A stretch of 64,000 nucleotides of DNA from the NCBI RefSeq assembly GCF_020781835.1, contig NZ_JAJGNJ010000001.1:372001-436000 (forward strand), in the 5' to 3' direction. The DNA is from Microbacterium testaceum (GTDB lineage Bacteria > Actinomycetota > Actinomycetes > Actinomycetales > Microbacteriaceae). Numbering within the stretch: position 1 is the first letter of the stretch; every line of letters starts with the position of its first letter. Both the position numbers and the translations under genes were made by a program. This document shows positions 1 through 10,283 of this stretch, piece by piece. A model generated the notes under the pieces. The model had not been told where the DNA came from, searched no databases, and was given only the letters and a program-made list of their open reading frames with translations.

Positions 1-986
1 GCGCCGTCGTACCCGGGCAGGCTCGTGATCTCGCGCTCGGGCAGGTCGCGCTCGCCCGCGATGCCGTACATGATCTGCACATCGGCGGGATCGCCCGCGA
101 TCGCCCGCAACAACCACGTGCGCCACCGATGCGCCGCCTCGAGGTAGCCGTGGTCGATGTAGGCGCTCAGGGTGAGGGCCGCGTCGCGCAGCCACACGTA
201 GCGGTAGTCCCAGTTGCGCTCTCCCCCGAACGCCTCCGGCAGCGACGTCGTGGCCGCGGCCACGATGCCCCCGGTCTCGGCGTGCGTGAGGGCGCGCAGC
301 ACGAGCAGCGAGCGCGTGACGAGCTCGGCGTGCTCGCCGGCGGCTTCGACCCGTCCCGCCCATTCGGCCCACCACTCGGTGGTGCGTTTGAGGGTGGCAT
401 CCACGTCGATCGCCGCGGGCGGCTGCTGCCACGAGGGGCCCCACGCGAGCACCGAGTCGACGCTCTCGCCGGCCACCGTGGTCCACAGGGCGCGGTGCGC
501 GGTGTCGACGGCGATCAGGCGCGGACCGCGCAGCACGACCGAATCGGGACCGGCGACGGCGAGGATCGCGTGGTCGTGCGTGTGGCCGATCTGCCGCACC
601 CACGGGATGGCGCGGGCGTAGTCGAAGCGGAAACGCACCTCGCTGACGAAGTCGACCTCGCCCGAGATGCCGACGACACGGCGCACGAGGGCCTCGACCC
701 CCTCGTCGATCGGCATCGCGTCGTGCACCTCCGCGACCCCGGTCGCGGTCTCCCAGCGCGTGATGAGGACGAAAGTGCCGTCGTCGTAGCGGCGAGTGAC
801 CACCGCATCCGGGTCGGTGGGGCGCAGCGACCAGGACCCGTGCGACTCGTCGCCCAGCAGCGCCCCGAACATCGACGCGCTGTCATAGCGGGGCAGGCAC
901 AGCCAGTCGACGCTGCCGTCCCGGGACACCAGGGCGGCGGATCGGCAGTTGCTGAGGACGGCGTAGTCCTCGATCGGAGTGCTCAC
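1..986 (-). CDS. GH15 family glycoside hydrolase (trehalase/glucoamylase-like), 3' end outside window
   Basis: This is the N-terminal part, about 328 residues, of a glycoside hydrolase family 15 protein of the actinobacterial trehalase-like type. It would hydrolyse an alpha-glucoside, probably trehalose, in the cytoplasm. The protein opens with IEDYAVLSNCRSAALVS and DGSVDWLCLPRYDS, the usual start of these proteins, followed by a beta-rich N-terminal domain. The (alpha/alpha) barrel begins near NWDYRYVWLRDAALT. The start is GTG at 984-986; no good Shine-Dalgarno is seen and CACAAT lies 7 nt upstream, so translation may be leaderless. It is divergent from zwf with a 94-bp gap. The second catalytic glutamate lies outside the window, so substrate and activity cannot be judged. 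Confidence 0.85.
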   Translation of the reverse strand, partial: MSTPIEDYAVLSNCRSAALVSRDGSVDWLCLPRYDSASMFGALLGDESHGSWSLRPTDPDAVVTRRYDDGTFVLITRWETATGVAEVHDAMPIDEGVEALVRRVVGISGEVDFVSEVRFRFDYARAIPWVRQIGHTHDHAILAVAGPDSVVLRGPRLIAVDTAHRALWTTVAGESVDSVLAWGPSWQQPPAAIDVDATLKRTTEWWAEWAGRVEAAGEHAELVTRSLLVLRALTHAETGGIVAAATTSLPEAFGGERNWDYRYVWLRDAALTLSAYIDHGYLEAAHRWRTWLLRAIAGDPADVQIMYGIAGERDLPEREITSLPGYDG

Positions 987-1080
987 CCTGGCGATTGTGG
1001 CAGGGGATGCCGACATGGCGGCCGAGCGTCGCGATAGTGGCTTCCCTGCGTCGACGGCAAGCGAGCCGACGAGGTCGGAC

Positions 1081-2469
1081 GTGAGCGATACGGTGGGCGG
1101 CATGGCGGCGGACACCACCCTGATCATCCTGGGCGCCTCGGGCGACCTCACCTCGCGGCTCCTGCTGCCTGCCCTGGGGCAGCTGCTGACGCGCGAACCC
1201 GACCGGTCGGTGCGGCTGCACGGCGCGGGCATGGACGACTGGACCGACGAGCACTGGCGCGACGTCGTGCGCGCCGCGTTCGCGACGACGGGCGCCGATG
1301 CGGCATTCGCGAAGGTGGCCGAGACGACCTACAGCCGCGCCGACATCACGACGGCGGCCGACCTGCAGATGCTCCTGGATGCCGCCGAGGGGCGGCCCGC
1401 GCTGTACTTCGCCGTCCCGCCCGCCGTGGCCGAGAAGGCGTGCGTCGCCCTCGCCGACGTGACGATCCCCGCCGGCACGATCCTGGCGCTCGAGAAGCCC
1501 TTCGGCACGGACGAGGCCAGCGCGCACGCGCTGAACCTGCTGGTGGCCAAGCTGGTGCCGGAAGAGCAGGTGTTCCGCATCGACCACTTCCTCGGCCGTT
1601 CGACGGTGCTCAATCTGCTCGGCGTGCGGTTCGCCAACCGCCTCATCGAGAGCGTCTGGTCGGCCGACGACATCGCCTCCATCACGGTGGACTACCCCGA
1701 GAAGCTCGGGCTGGAGGGCCGCGCGGGCTACTACGACCACGCCGGCGCCCTGGTCGACATGATCCAGAGCCACCTTCTACAGGTGATGGCCTTCGTCACG
1801 ATGGAACCGCCGGCGTCGCTCGACCAGCTCGATCTGAGGGACGCGACCTCTGCGGTGCTACGAGCCACTCACGTGTGGGACGACGATCCGGTGAAGAACT
1901 CGCGCCGCGCCCGCTACACCGAGGGGACCATCGACGACCGTCACTTCACGTCGTACGCCGACGAGCCGGGCGTCGACCCGTCGCGGCAGACCGAGACGCT
2001 CGCCGAGATGACGGTCGAGGTGCGCACCGCGCGCTGGCAGGGCGTGCCCATCGTGCTGCGTTCGGGCAAGGCTCTGGGGTCGGGCGGAGGCGATCGCGCC
2101 GTGACGGTGACGTTCAAGCCCGTGCGGCATCTCCCGGGCGGCTTCGTGGGCGAGAGCTCCCCCTCGGTGCTGACGTTCTCCCTCGGTCCCGACACCATGA
2201 GCCTCGGCCTCAACGTCAACGGCGCCGACGACCCGCTGGAGCTCGAACGCGTCACCCTGGGCGCCGATCTCGGCGAAGGCGGCCTGAAGGCTTACGGAGA
2301 GGTGCTCTCCGGAATCCTCGACGGCGACGCGATGCTCGCCGTCCGCGGCGACGCCGCCGAGCAGTGCTGGCGCATCGTGCAGCCGGTCATCGACGCGTGG
2401 CGCGCCGACGCCGTGCCGCTCGACGAGTACCCGGCCGGCACGGCGGGTCCGGCGTCCTGGGGTCTGTGA
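1081..2469 (+). CDS. zwf: Glucose-6-phosphate dehydrogenase
   Basis: This enzyme oxidises glucose 6-phosphate to 6-phosphogluconolactone with NADP+, the entry step of the pentose phosphate pathway. The Rossmann motif GASGDLTSRLL lies at about residues 18-28, EKPFG near 140 and the active-site block RIDHFLGR near 160. At 462 residues it fits the short actinobacterial form. GTG at 1081 is chosen because GAGG stands 8 nt upstream; ATG at 1102 is an alternative, and an upstream in-frame GTG at 979 would overlap the divergent gene's start. It stands alone here, away from the usual tal-tkt-opcA cluster, so it may be a second paralogue. Confidence 0.9.
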   Translation: MSDTVGGMAADTTLIILGASGDLTSRLLLPALGQLLTREPDRSVRLHGAGMDDWTDEHWRDVVRAAFATTGADAAFAKVAETTYSRADITTAADLQMLLDAAEGRPALYFAVPPAVAEKACVALADVTIPAGTILALEKPFGTDEASAHALNLLVAKLVPEEQVFRIDHFLGRSTVLNLLGVRFANRLIESVWSADDIASITVDYPEKLGLEGRAGYYDHAGALVDMIQSHLLQVMAFVTMEPPASLDQLDLRDATSAVLRATHVWDDDPVKNSRRARYTEGTIDDRHFTSYADEPGVDPSRQTETLAEMTVEVRTARWQGVPIVLRSGKALGSGGGDRAVTVTFKPVRHLPGGFVGESSPSVLTFSLGPDTMSLGLNVNGADDPLELERVTLGADLGEGGLKAYGEVLSGILDGDAMLAVRGDAAEQCWRIVQPVIDAWRADAVPLDEYPAGTAGPASWGL

Positions 2470-2575
2470 GACCGGGGATTTTCTGCGTCACACGGGAACA
2501 TCGAGCGGGATGACGGCGTTCGATGGGGAGGGTCAACGGCGCCCCGGCTACGTTTCCGTCCCCAGGAGTACCCCC

Positions 2576-3160
2576 ATGTCCCACGTTCTCGACCGCACCG
2601 CGCAGACCGATGTCCCGATCCTCGACGTCCTGGCGGAGCGATGGAGTACCCGCGTCTTCGACGCGGAGAGCCCCATCGACGAGGAGGCCCTGCGCGCGGC
2701 CCTCGAAGCCGCCCGCTGGTCGCCCTCGGCCAACAACAGCCAGCCGTGGCGGTTCCTGCTCGCCCGGCGAGGCACCGATGCGCACGCCCGCATCGTCGAC
2801 TCCCTCGTCGGTTTCAACCAGGGGTGGGCACCCGCCGCCGGCGCCCTGCTCGTGGTGCTCGCCGAGTCCACCGACGCCGAGGGCAACGCGCGCCCCTGGG
2901 CGACCTACGACGCCGGCCAGGCCGCCGCGTTCTTCACGATCCAGGCGCACGCTCGCGGACTGGCGACCCACACGATGGGCGGCTTCTCGGCCGATGCCCT
3001 GCGCACCGCGTTCGACATCGACGCCCGCTTCACGCCCGTGACCGTGATCGCCGTCGGCGCCTTCGGCGACCCGGATGCCGCCGACGAGGCCGTCCGTGCG
3101 CGCGAGGCCACACCGCGCGCGCGTCGCCCCCTCGCCGAGACGCTGCTGCTCGACGCCTGA
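2576..3160 (+). CDS. Nitroreductase family protein
   Basis: A 194-residue flavin-dependent nitroreductase-fold protein, likely FMN-bound and cytoplasmic, that would reduce nitro or quinone substrates with NAD(P)H. The N-terminal block RWSTRVFD and the FMN-binding stretch RWSPSANNSQPWRF (about residues 46-60) are typical, as is the central YDAGQAAAFFTIQAHARGLATHTMGG-type region that follows. The Shine-Dalgarno CAGGAG sits 7 nt before ATG 2576, which supports this start over upstream ones. It is monocistronic, 106 bp after zwf and convergent with the rraA-like gene. The physiological substrate cannot be told from sequence. Confidence 0.88.
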   Translation: MSHVLDRTAQTDVPILDVLAERWSTRVFDAESPIDEEALRAALEAARWSPSANNSQPWRFLLARRGTDAHARIVDSLVGFNQGWAPAAGALLVVLAESTDAEGNARPWATYDAGQAAAFFTIQAHARGLATHTMGGFSADALRTAFDIDARFTPVTVIAVGAFGDPDAADEAVRAREATPRARRPLAETLLLDA

Positions 3161-3303
3161 GACGCGTCGCGCTTCGGCACGCGAGGCGCCTGAGCCGCGT
3201 CGTACCCCGGCACGCGAGGCGTCGGGCGGGTGATGAGCAGGCTCATGACCGCGATGCTTTGAAAAGTGAAGCGCGCCGTGGCGAGCTGCGACCTACGATC
3301 CGA
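3161..3303. repeat. Direct duplication in convergent intergenic gap
   Basis: Two imperfect copies of a unit of about 33 bp, ending in GGCACGCGAGGCG, follow the nitroreductase stop. The rest of the gap has no clear terminator or gene. Confidence 0.5.
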
Positions 3304-3771
3304 TCAGCGCTCGACCAGCACCCCGTCGGCGTCGGCCCACACGTGCCGGCCGGGGGTGAACACCACGCCGGCGATCGTGATCGGTACGTCGATCTCGCCA
3401 ACGCCGTCCTTCGCGCTCTTGCGGGGATTGGAACCGAGCGCTTTGACGCCGAGGGGCAGGGATGCCATGGCCGCCCGGTCGCGGATCGCCCCGTTCACGA
3501 TGACCCCCGCCCAGCCGTTCTCGACCGCGGACGCCGCGATGAGGTCGCCGACGAGCGCCGACTCGAGCGACCCGCCACCGTCGACGATGAGGACGGCGCC
3601 ACCGCCGGGCGTGGCCAGCACCTGCTTGACGAGCGCGTTGTCCCGGTGACAGCGCACCGTTCGGATGGGCCCGTCGAACGCGACGCGTCCGCCGAGGTCC
3701 AGGAGCGGCAGGGAGAGCGAGTCGAGCGCGTCGCCGCGCTCGTCGTACAGGTCAGCCGTGGCGATCGTCAT
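3304..3771 (-). CDS. rraA: RraA family protein
   Basis: A 155-residue member of the RraA fold. Members either bind RNase E and inhibit it, or act as class II 4-hydroxy-4-methyl-2-oxoglutarate/oxaloacetate aldolases. The conserved core LIVDGGGSLESALVGD followed by GWAGVIVNGAIRD (about residues 75-115) contains the glycine-rich loop and the Arg-Asp pair used for metal and substrate binding in the aldolase members. The ATG at 3771 is probably leaderless: TACCCT (3778-3783) lies exactly 6 nt upstream with no Shine-Dalgarno. It is convergent with the nitroreductase. The family is clear; the choice between RNase regulator and aldolase is open. Confidence 0.85.
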   Translation of the reverse strand: MTIATADLYDERGDALDSLSLPLLDLGGRVAFDGPIRTVRCHRDNALVKQVLATPGGGAVLIVDGGGSLESALVGDLIAASAVENGWAGVIVNGAIRDRAAMASLPLGVKALGSNPRKSAKDGVGEIDVPITIAGVVFTPGRHVWADADGVLVER

Positions 3772-3777
3772 GCGGAC

Positions 3778-3783
3778 AGGGTA
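3778..3783 (-). promoter_or_regulatory. -10 box of leaderless rraA promoter
   Basis: TACCCT on the minus strand is separated from the ATG by GTCCGC (6 nt), so transcription would begin at or next to the start codon. Confidence 0.5.
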
Positions 3784-3820
3784 GCGATACGTGCGCACGC
3801 GTGATCCCACCCGGGTCGGC

Positions 3821-3893
3821 GGCATCCCGTCCCGGCATCCCGCCCGGGACCGCGGCATCCCACCCGGGACTGCGGCATCCCGGCCTGGCATCC
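3821..3893. repeat. Cluster of five GGCATCC heptamers in short tandem repeats
   Basis: GGCATCC occurs at 3821, 3834, 3854, 3874 and 3887, separated by 5-20 nt spacers that include the near-identical CACCCGGGACTGC and CGCCCGGGACCGC. The cluster is non-coding, upstream of rraA and downstream of clpB. Confidence 0.75.
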
Positions 3894-3895
3894 CC

Positions 3896-3960
3896 CATAA
3901 ACGCGATCTACGACGAGAAACGCGGGGAGATCGCGTTTATGCGTGCCAATCGCGTTTATG
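3896..3960. repeat. CATAAACGCG palindromic element, copy A
   Basis: A perfect 14-bp inverted repeat, CATAAACGCGATCT (3896-3909) and AGATCGCGTTTATG (3928-3941), encloses an 18-nt loop containing CGACGAGAAACGCG. A third arm, AATCGCGTTTATG, follows at 3948-3960. It lies downstream of clpB and could end its transcript. Related copies are at 24,731 and 55,447. Confidence 0.75.
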
Positions 3961-4053
3961 GAGGTCTACGCCGCGAAGGGACGCGACCGGCGCCTGCGCG
4001 CCGCACGACCGCCCGGCCAACCGGCGGCCGGGGCGGGTATGGCCGGGGCGCCC

Positions 4054-6255
<2,202 letters not shown>

Positions 6256-6283
6256 GGTGTGGCTCCTGGAAATCTGTCGCAAA

Positions 6284-6304
6284 CTTGAGTTGCGTTGACT
6301 CAAG
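6284..6304. promoter_or_regulatory. HAIR operator (HspR site) of clpB
   Basis: CTTGAGT-N7-ACTCAAG is a perfect match to the known HspR-associated inverted repeat. It overlaps the 3' edge of the clpB -10 box, so bound HspR would block RNA polymerase. HspR is encoded in this window at 15,279-15,722. Confidence 0.92.
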
Positions 6305-6331
6305 TTTAGCAGCGCGCGGTGGCCGAGGCAA
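6303..6331 (-). promoter_or_regulatory. clpB promoter
   Basis: On the minus strand, TTGCCT (6326-6331) is followed by a 17-bp spacer and TAAACT (6303-6308). The final CT of the -10 runs into the HAIR element. The dnaK promoter has the same geometry. Confidence 0.7.
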
Positions 6332-6440
6332 TGGCCCGAAGCTGTTGAGGGCCGCTCCGCGAGGCATCATCTGTCGGCGTGACACGCGCAGCGACAGAGG
6401 AGTCGCCGGCGCGGTGACGTCATGTGATCCACCGCACGCG

Positions 6441-7430
6441 TCAGGCCGGAACGGCCTCCCGGGCCGCCGCGATCACCTCGTCGCTGCACGAGAATCGCGC
6501 GCGGTACGCGGTGGGGGTCAGCCCCATCGTGCGGGCGAAGTTCTGTCGCAGCACGGCGGCGGAGCCGAAACCGCACTCCGACGCGATCCGGTCGAGACCG
6601 AGCTCGGTCTCCTCGAGGAGCCGCTGCGCGTGCAGCAGCCGCTGTCGGGCCAGCCATGCCGCGGGCGTCGCACCGAAGTCGGCTTTGAATCGCCGCGCGA
6701 ACGTACGCGGCGACATGTGCGCGCGCGCCGCGAGCCGCTCGACGGGCAGGTCGGCATGGAGGTTCTGCAGCATCCATTCCGTGACCGGGGCGAGCGACAG
6801 CGCGGTGTCGACGGGCAGTGGAGCAGCGATGAACTGCGCCTGCCCGCCGTCGCGTTGAGGCGCCACGACCATGCGCCGCGCGATGCGGTTGGTGAGTTCG
6901 GCACCGAGTTCCTGCCGTAGCAGGTGGAGGCAGGCGTCGAGGCCCGCTGCGGTCCCGGCGCTCGTGATGATGCTGCCCGACTGCACGTACAGCACGTCGG
7001 GATCGACCTCGATCTCGGGGTACATGCGGCTCATGGTGTCGGCGTAGCGCCAGTGGGTGGTAGCGCGGCGCCCGTCGAGCACCCCGGATGCCGCGAGGAC
7101 GAACGACCCGCTGCAGACGCTGAGCAGCCACGCACCCCGGGCATGGGCGCGCCGCACGAGCTCCGAGACCCGCGGGTCCACCGCCTCCCACTGCGTCCGA
7201 GGAATCGGGGCGAGAACGAGGATGTCGACGTCTTCGGCGGCCTCGAGACCGCGCTCGATGTTGATCGAGAACCCGATGTTCGAGGGGACGACCCCCGGGT
7301 CGGGGCTGACGATCCGGAAGTCGAAGTTCGGGATGCCGTCATCGCTGCGGTCGAGCCCGAACGCCTCGCAGGCGAGACCGAACTCGAAGGGCGCGAACCC
7401 GGGCTGGACGACGACGGCGACGGAACGCAT
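6441..7430 (-). CDS. GlxA/FtrA-type AraC family regulator
   Basis: A 329-residue transcription factor with an N-terminal DJ-1/PfpI-like domain (about 1-190) and a C-terminal AraC double helix-turn-helix (about 215-320). The DJ-1 part contains the nucleophile-elbow-like stretch LLSVCSGSFVLAASG, and the HTH region contains MSPRTFARRFKADFG and DRIASECGFGS. ATG at 7430 has GGAGAG a few nt upstream. It is divergent from a small membrane-protein gene. Proteins of this type sense small metabolites, but the ligand cannot be deduced here. Confidence 0.9.
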   Translation of the reverse strand: MRSVAVVVQPGFAPFEFGLACEAFGLDRSDDGIPNFDFRIVSPDPGVVPSNIGFSINIERGLEAAEDVDILVLAPIPRTQWEAVDPRVSELVRRAHARGAWLLSVCSGSFVLAASGVLDGRRATTHWRYADTMSRMYPEIEVDPDVLYVQSGSIITSAGTAAGLDACLHLLRQELGAELTNRIARRMVVAPQRDGGQAQFIAAPLPVDTALSLAPVTEWMLQNLHADLPVERLAARAHMSPRTFARRFKADFGATPAAWLARQRLLHAQRLLEETELGLDRIASECGFGSAAVLRQNFARTMGLTPTAYRARFSCSDEVIAAAREAVPA

Positions 7431-7440
7431 GCACTCTCCG

Positions 7441-7516
7441 ATGGCAGAAAACCGATGAACAACGTCCATCATGCCACTCGTTGACATGATTCGTATAGAC
7501 GTAGTTTCTCTGCCAT
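7441..7516. promoter_or_regulatory. Divergent intergenic region with 8-bp inverted repeat and leaderless promoter
   Basis: ATGGCAGA (7441-7448) and TCTGCCAT (7509-7516) are inverted copies at the two edges of the gap. TTGACA (7481-7486) and TAGTTT (7502-7507), 15 bp apart, stand 7 nt before the ATG at 7515 and suggest a leaderless promoter for the small gene. Confidence 0.45.
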
Positions 7517-7754
7517 GGCATACCTGATCGCTCTCGCAGTACTCGCCCTGACCGGGATCGTCGCCTCCGTGTGGCTGATCCGCACCGACGGCTACCGTCG
7601 CGTGCCCACCGATCCGCGCCGGCTCCCCGGTGGAACGGACCTCACCGCGCCGACCGACGACGCGGCGCCCGCGATCTCACCGGCCGAAGCGACGGCCCGC
7701 GTCGCGCCCCTGTCCTCGCTCCGTCGCACTCAGCGCGGCGCGGCGCGGGCGTAG
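7515..7754 (+). CDS. Small single-span membrane protein
   Basis: A 79-residue protein of unknown function. Residues 2-22 (AYLIALAVLALTGIVASVWLI) form one strong transmembrane helix, followed by a short basic region and a Pro/Ala-rich soluble tail. There is no Shine-Dalgarno; TAGTTT 7 nt upstream fits a leaderless start. Its 3' end overlaps the convergent glycosyltransferase gene by 25 bp. Proteins like this are common in Microbacteriaceae but have no assigned role. Confidence 0.65.
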   Translation: MAYLIALAVLALTGIVASVWLIRTDGYRRVPTDPRRLPGGTDLTAPTDDAAPAISPAEATARVAPLSSLRRTQRGAARA

Positions 7755-8935
7755 ACCTCGAGCATCGCCGCCGTGCGCGACGACTGCCGGAACCGCTCCC
7801 CGATCGTCTTGTCGACGGCGACCGGGGAGCCGGCGGCGATATCGGCGGACGCGCGGCGCAGAGCGTCGGCGAGCGCGGGGACGGTGGCATCCGCGACCCC
7901 CCAGCTCCCCCCGCCGAGTTCGGCGGCGATGTCGGGATCGCTGACGATGGCCGGAGTTCCGAGCGATGCGGCCTCGAACACCGTCATCCCCTGCGTCTCG
8001 AAGCCGATCGAGGTCTGCACGACGGCGTCCGCCTCGGCGAGTCGCGCGAGCGTCTGGACGTACGGCATCCGTCCCGCGAAGCGAATGGATGCCACCGGCC
8101 GCGCGCGCTCCACGAAACGACGTGCCGCGCGCAGCTGCGCTCCACCGCCGATGATCTCGACCTCGGCGTCGACGCCGGACATGGCCACCGCCTCGAGGAA
8201 CGGCAGCAGACGCTTCTCGGGACTCATCCGACCGATCCAGACCAAGCGCGGACGGCCGTCACGCCGTTCGGCGACACCGGCGGCGAGGGCCGTGTCGAGG
8301 ATGTCGTCGTCGATGCCGTTCCACACCACGTCGACTCCCCCGCCCGCCGGAACCGCCCCGTGGTCCTCGAGGCGCCGAGCGAAATGCCCCGAGGGAGCGG
8401 TGACGGCGGTCGACAGCCGCGCGAGTCGCCGCAGGTAGGCCCACCCGTCGGAGCCGTCGCCGCGCCCGCGGCCGCGAAGCGCTGCGCGCAGCGTACGCCG
8501 CGCCCACGCGTTCAGCACCCGCAGCACCAGCCGGGGGAACGGCGCCGTCGCCTCGATCCCGACGTCGACGCGGTTGTGCATCGTGTGCACGACCGGCAGC
8601 CCGTGGCGCGCGGCGTAGCGGTGGCCGATCAACGCCCCCCAGAAGTCGGCCTGTACGTGCACGACGTCGACCGGCGGTCGGGCCGCCATCGCGGCATCCA
8701 CGGAACGGTCGGTGCGAACACCGGGCCAGGTCAGGGCGTACTCCCGGTCGGGGGTGACCGGGATCGACGGCAGGTCGATGTACGCGGGGTCGGTGGGGGC
8801 GGGGCGGTGCATCCGTGGGGCGACGATCGTCACGGTATGGCCGGCACGCTCGAGGAAGCGCCGCTGCAGTCGCATCGACACCTGTGCGCCGCCCAGCGAC
8901 TCGACGTGCTGGTCGGCGAACATCACCACGTGCAC
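7730..8935 (-). CDS. GT4 family glycosyltransferase (downstream partner)
   Basis: A 401-residue GT-B fold, family 4-like glycosyltransferase, expected to transfer a sugar from a nucleotide or lipid donor at the cytoplasmic membrane face. The N-terminal acceptor domain starts VHVVMFADQHVESLGGAQ and the donor domain carries RLVWIGRMSPEK and the EX7E motif ETQGMTVFE. The start is GTG at 8935, placed 4 nt after the stop of the upstream glycosyltransferase, so the two genes are translationally coupled. The shared order suggests sequential mannosyl or glucosyl transfer to one glycolipid. Confidence 0.85.
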   Translation of the reverse strand: MHVVMFADQHVESLGGAQVSMRLQRRFLERAGHTVTIVAPRMHRPAPTDPAYIDLPSIPVTPDREYALTWPGVRTDRSVDAAMAARPPVDVVHVQADFWGALIGHRYAARHGLPVVHTMHNRVDVGIEATAPFPRLVLRVLNAWARRTLRAALRGRGRGDGSDGWAYLRRLARLSTAVTAPSGHFARRLEDHGAVPAGGGVDVVWNGIDDDILDTALAAGVAERRDGRPRLVWIGRMSPEKRLLPFLEAVAMSGVDAEVEIIGGGAQLRAARRFVERARPVASIRFAGRMPYVQTLARLAEADAVVQTSIGFETQGMTVFEAASLGTPAIVSDPDIAAELGGGSWGVADATVPALADALRRASADIAAGSPVAVDKTIGERFRQSSRTAAMLEVYARAAPR

Positions 8936-8939
8936 GCGG

Positions 8940-10148
8940 TCACTCCGGAAGCGGACGTCCGCGGTACAGCGCCTCGAAGGTGTCGAGCGTGCGACCGATG
9001 TCGTGCACCTTCACCCCGTCGAGGGAGGCCCGCTGCATGCGGCGGCGTGTCTCCGGGTCGGCGGTGAGGACGTCGGTCAGCCGCGCGGCGAGCTCGTCGA
9101 CGTTCCCGGGCTCGAACAGGTAGCCGTTCTCGCCGTCGTGGACGAGATGGGGCAGAGCGACGGCGTTCGCGGCGACGACCGGGAGACCGGATGCCATCGC
9201 TTCCATCGTCGCGATGGACTGCAGTTCGGCGATCGAAGCGATGGCGAAGACGCTGGCGCGCGTATACAGGGCGCGCAGCTCCTCCTCGGAGGCGTGCCCG
9301 TGGAACGTGACGCGGCCGGCGACGCCCAGCTGCTCGGCGAGCTGCTCGAGGTTGCGCCGCTGGTCTCCGCCGCCGACGACGTCGAAGGTCGCGTTCAACC
9401 CGGGTGCGAGCTGCGCGAGCGCGCGCAGGATGACGTCGATGCCCTTCTCGGTCGTCAGGCGCCCCACGAACAGGATGCGGTTCGCGTCACGCGGCTCGAG
9501 GTCGGCGGTGTAGTTGGTGCGGTCGATACCGCACGAGATCGGGATGACACCGTGGATGTCGATCGTCGACTCGAGGAAGTCGGCCGCGCGACGGGTGGGA
9601 GTGGTGACCGCGCGTGTGAGGGCGAACGTGCGCTTCGCGTCGGCCCAGGCGAGCTTGACGAGGACGCGGTCGAGGAAATCGGGGAGGGTCGTGAAATCCA
9701 GGATGTTCTCGGCCATCACGTGGTTGGTCGCGATGACAGGGATGCCGCGCTTGCGGGCCTCGCGTGCGAGACCGCGACCGATGACGATATGCGACTGGAT
9801 GTGCACGACGTCGGGTTTCACCTCGTCGAGCACCCGCCGGGCGTAGTGCTTGGACCGCCACGGCAGGACGAAGGTGAGCCAGTCGTGCGGGAGGAAGCGG
9901 TAGGCCGGGAGGCGGTGCATCGTCATCGACTCCCCCTCGATGACCTCGGTGAACGTACCGGCATTGCCGTGCCCGACGCTCGGCGCCATCACATGGACGT
10001 CATGGCCGCGAGCGACGAGTCCCGCGGCGAGACGCTCGGCGAAGCGAGCGGCACCGTTGACGTGCGGAAGGAAGGTGTCGGCTCCGATGAGGACCGTGAG
10101 CGGGCGGTCGGCGGGAGACGAAGCGGCGGGCGTCGCAGGAGTGGTCAC
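8940..10148 (-). CDS. GT4 family glycosyltransferase (upstream partner)
   Basis: A 402-residue GT4 glycosyltransferase similar to actinobacterial alpha-mannosyl/glucosyltransferases that work on phosphoinositides or diacylglycerol. The N-terminal domain has IGADTFLPHVNGAARFAERLA, with the typical acceptor-side glycine loop. The C-terminal domain has RILFVGRLTTEKG and the EX7E motif ELQSIATME followed by GLPVVAANA. It is the first gene of a two-gene unit. The specific sugar and acceptor cannot be read from the sequence. Confidence 0.86.
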   Translation of the reverse strand: MTTPATPAASSPADRPLTVLIGADTFLPHVNGAARFAERLAAGLVARGHDVHVMAPSVGHGNAGTFTEVIEGESMTMHRLPAYRFLPHDWLTFVLPWRSKHYARRVLDEVKPDVVHIQSHIVIGRGLAREARKRGIPVIATNHVMAENILDFTTLPDFLDRVLVKLAWADAKRTFALTRAVTTPTRRAADFLESTIDIHGVIPISCGIDRTNYTADLEPRDANRILFVGRLTTEKGIDVILRALAQLAPGLNATFDVVGGGDQRRNLEQLAEQLGVAGRVTFHGHASEEELRALYTRASVFAIASIAELQSIATMEAMASGLPVVAANAVALPHLVHDGENGYLFEPGNVDELAARLTDVLTADPETRRRMQRASLDGVKVHDIGRTLDTFEALYRGRPLPE

Positions 10149-10283
10149 GGGTGGTGAGGCCTATCTGTGCGGCGGAACGGGTCGCACGGTGCGGTGCATG
10201 CGCTCGTCAACTGTACCCGAGGGGTTTTTCCCGGCCCCGGACGCCGCGGCGACCGTCCCGAACGCCCTCCCCGGTGCGACGAC

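Noticed and set aside
979..1080. Upstream GTG start for glucose-6-phosphate dehydrogenase
   Set aside because: It would overlap the divergent GH15 start and add 34 residues not seen in the family; GTG 1081 has a better Shine-Dalgarno.
3896..3960. HspR or other operator controlling clpB or rraA
   Set aside because: The palindrome does not match HAIR, lies over 100 bp from the rraA start, and recurs in unrelated gene contexts.
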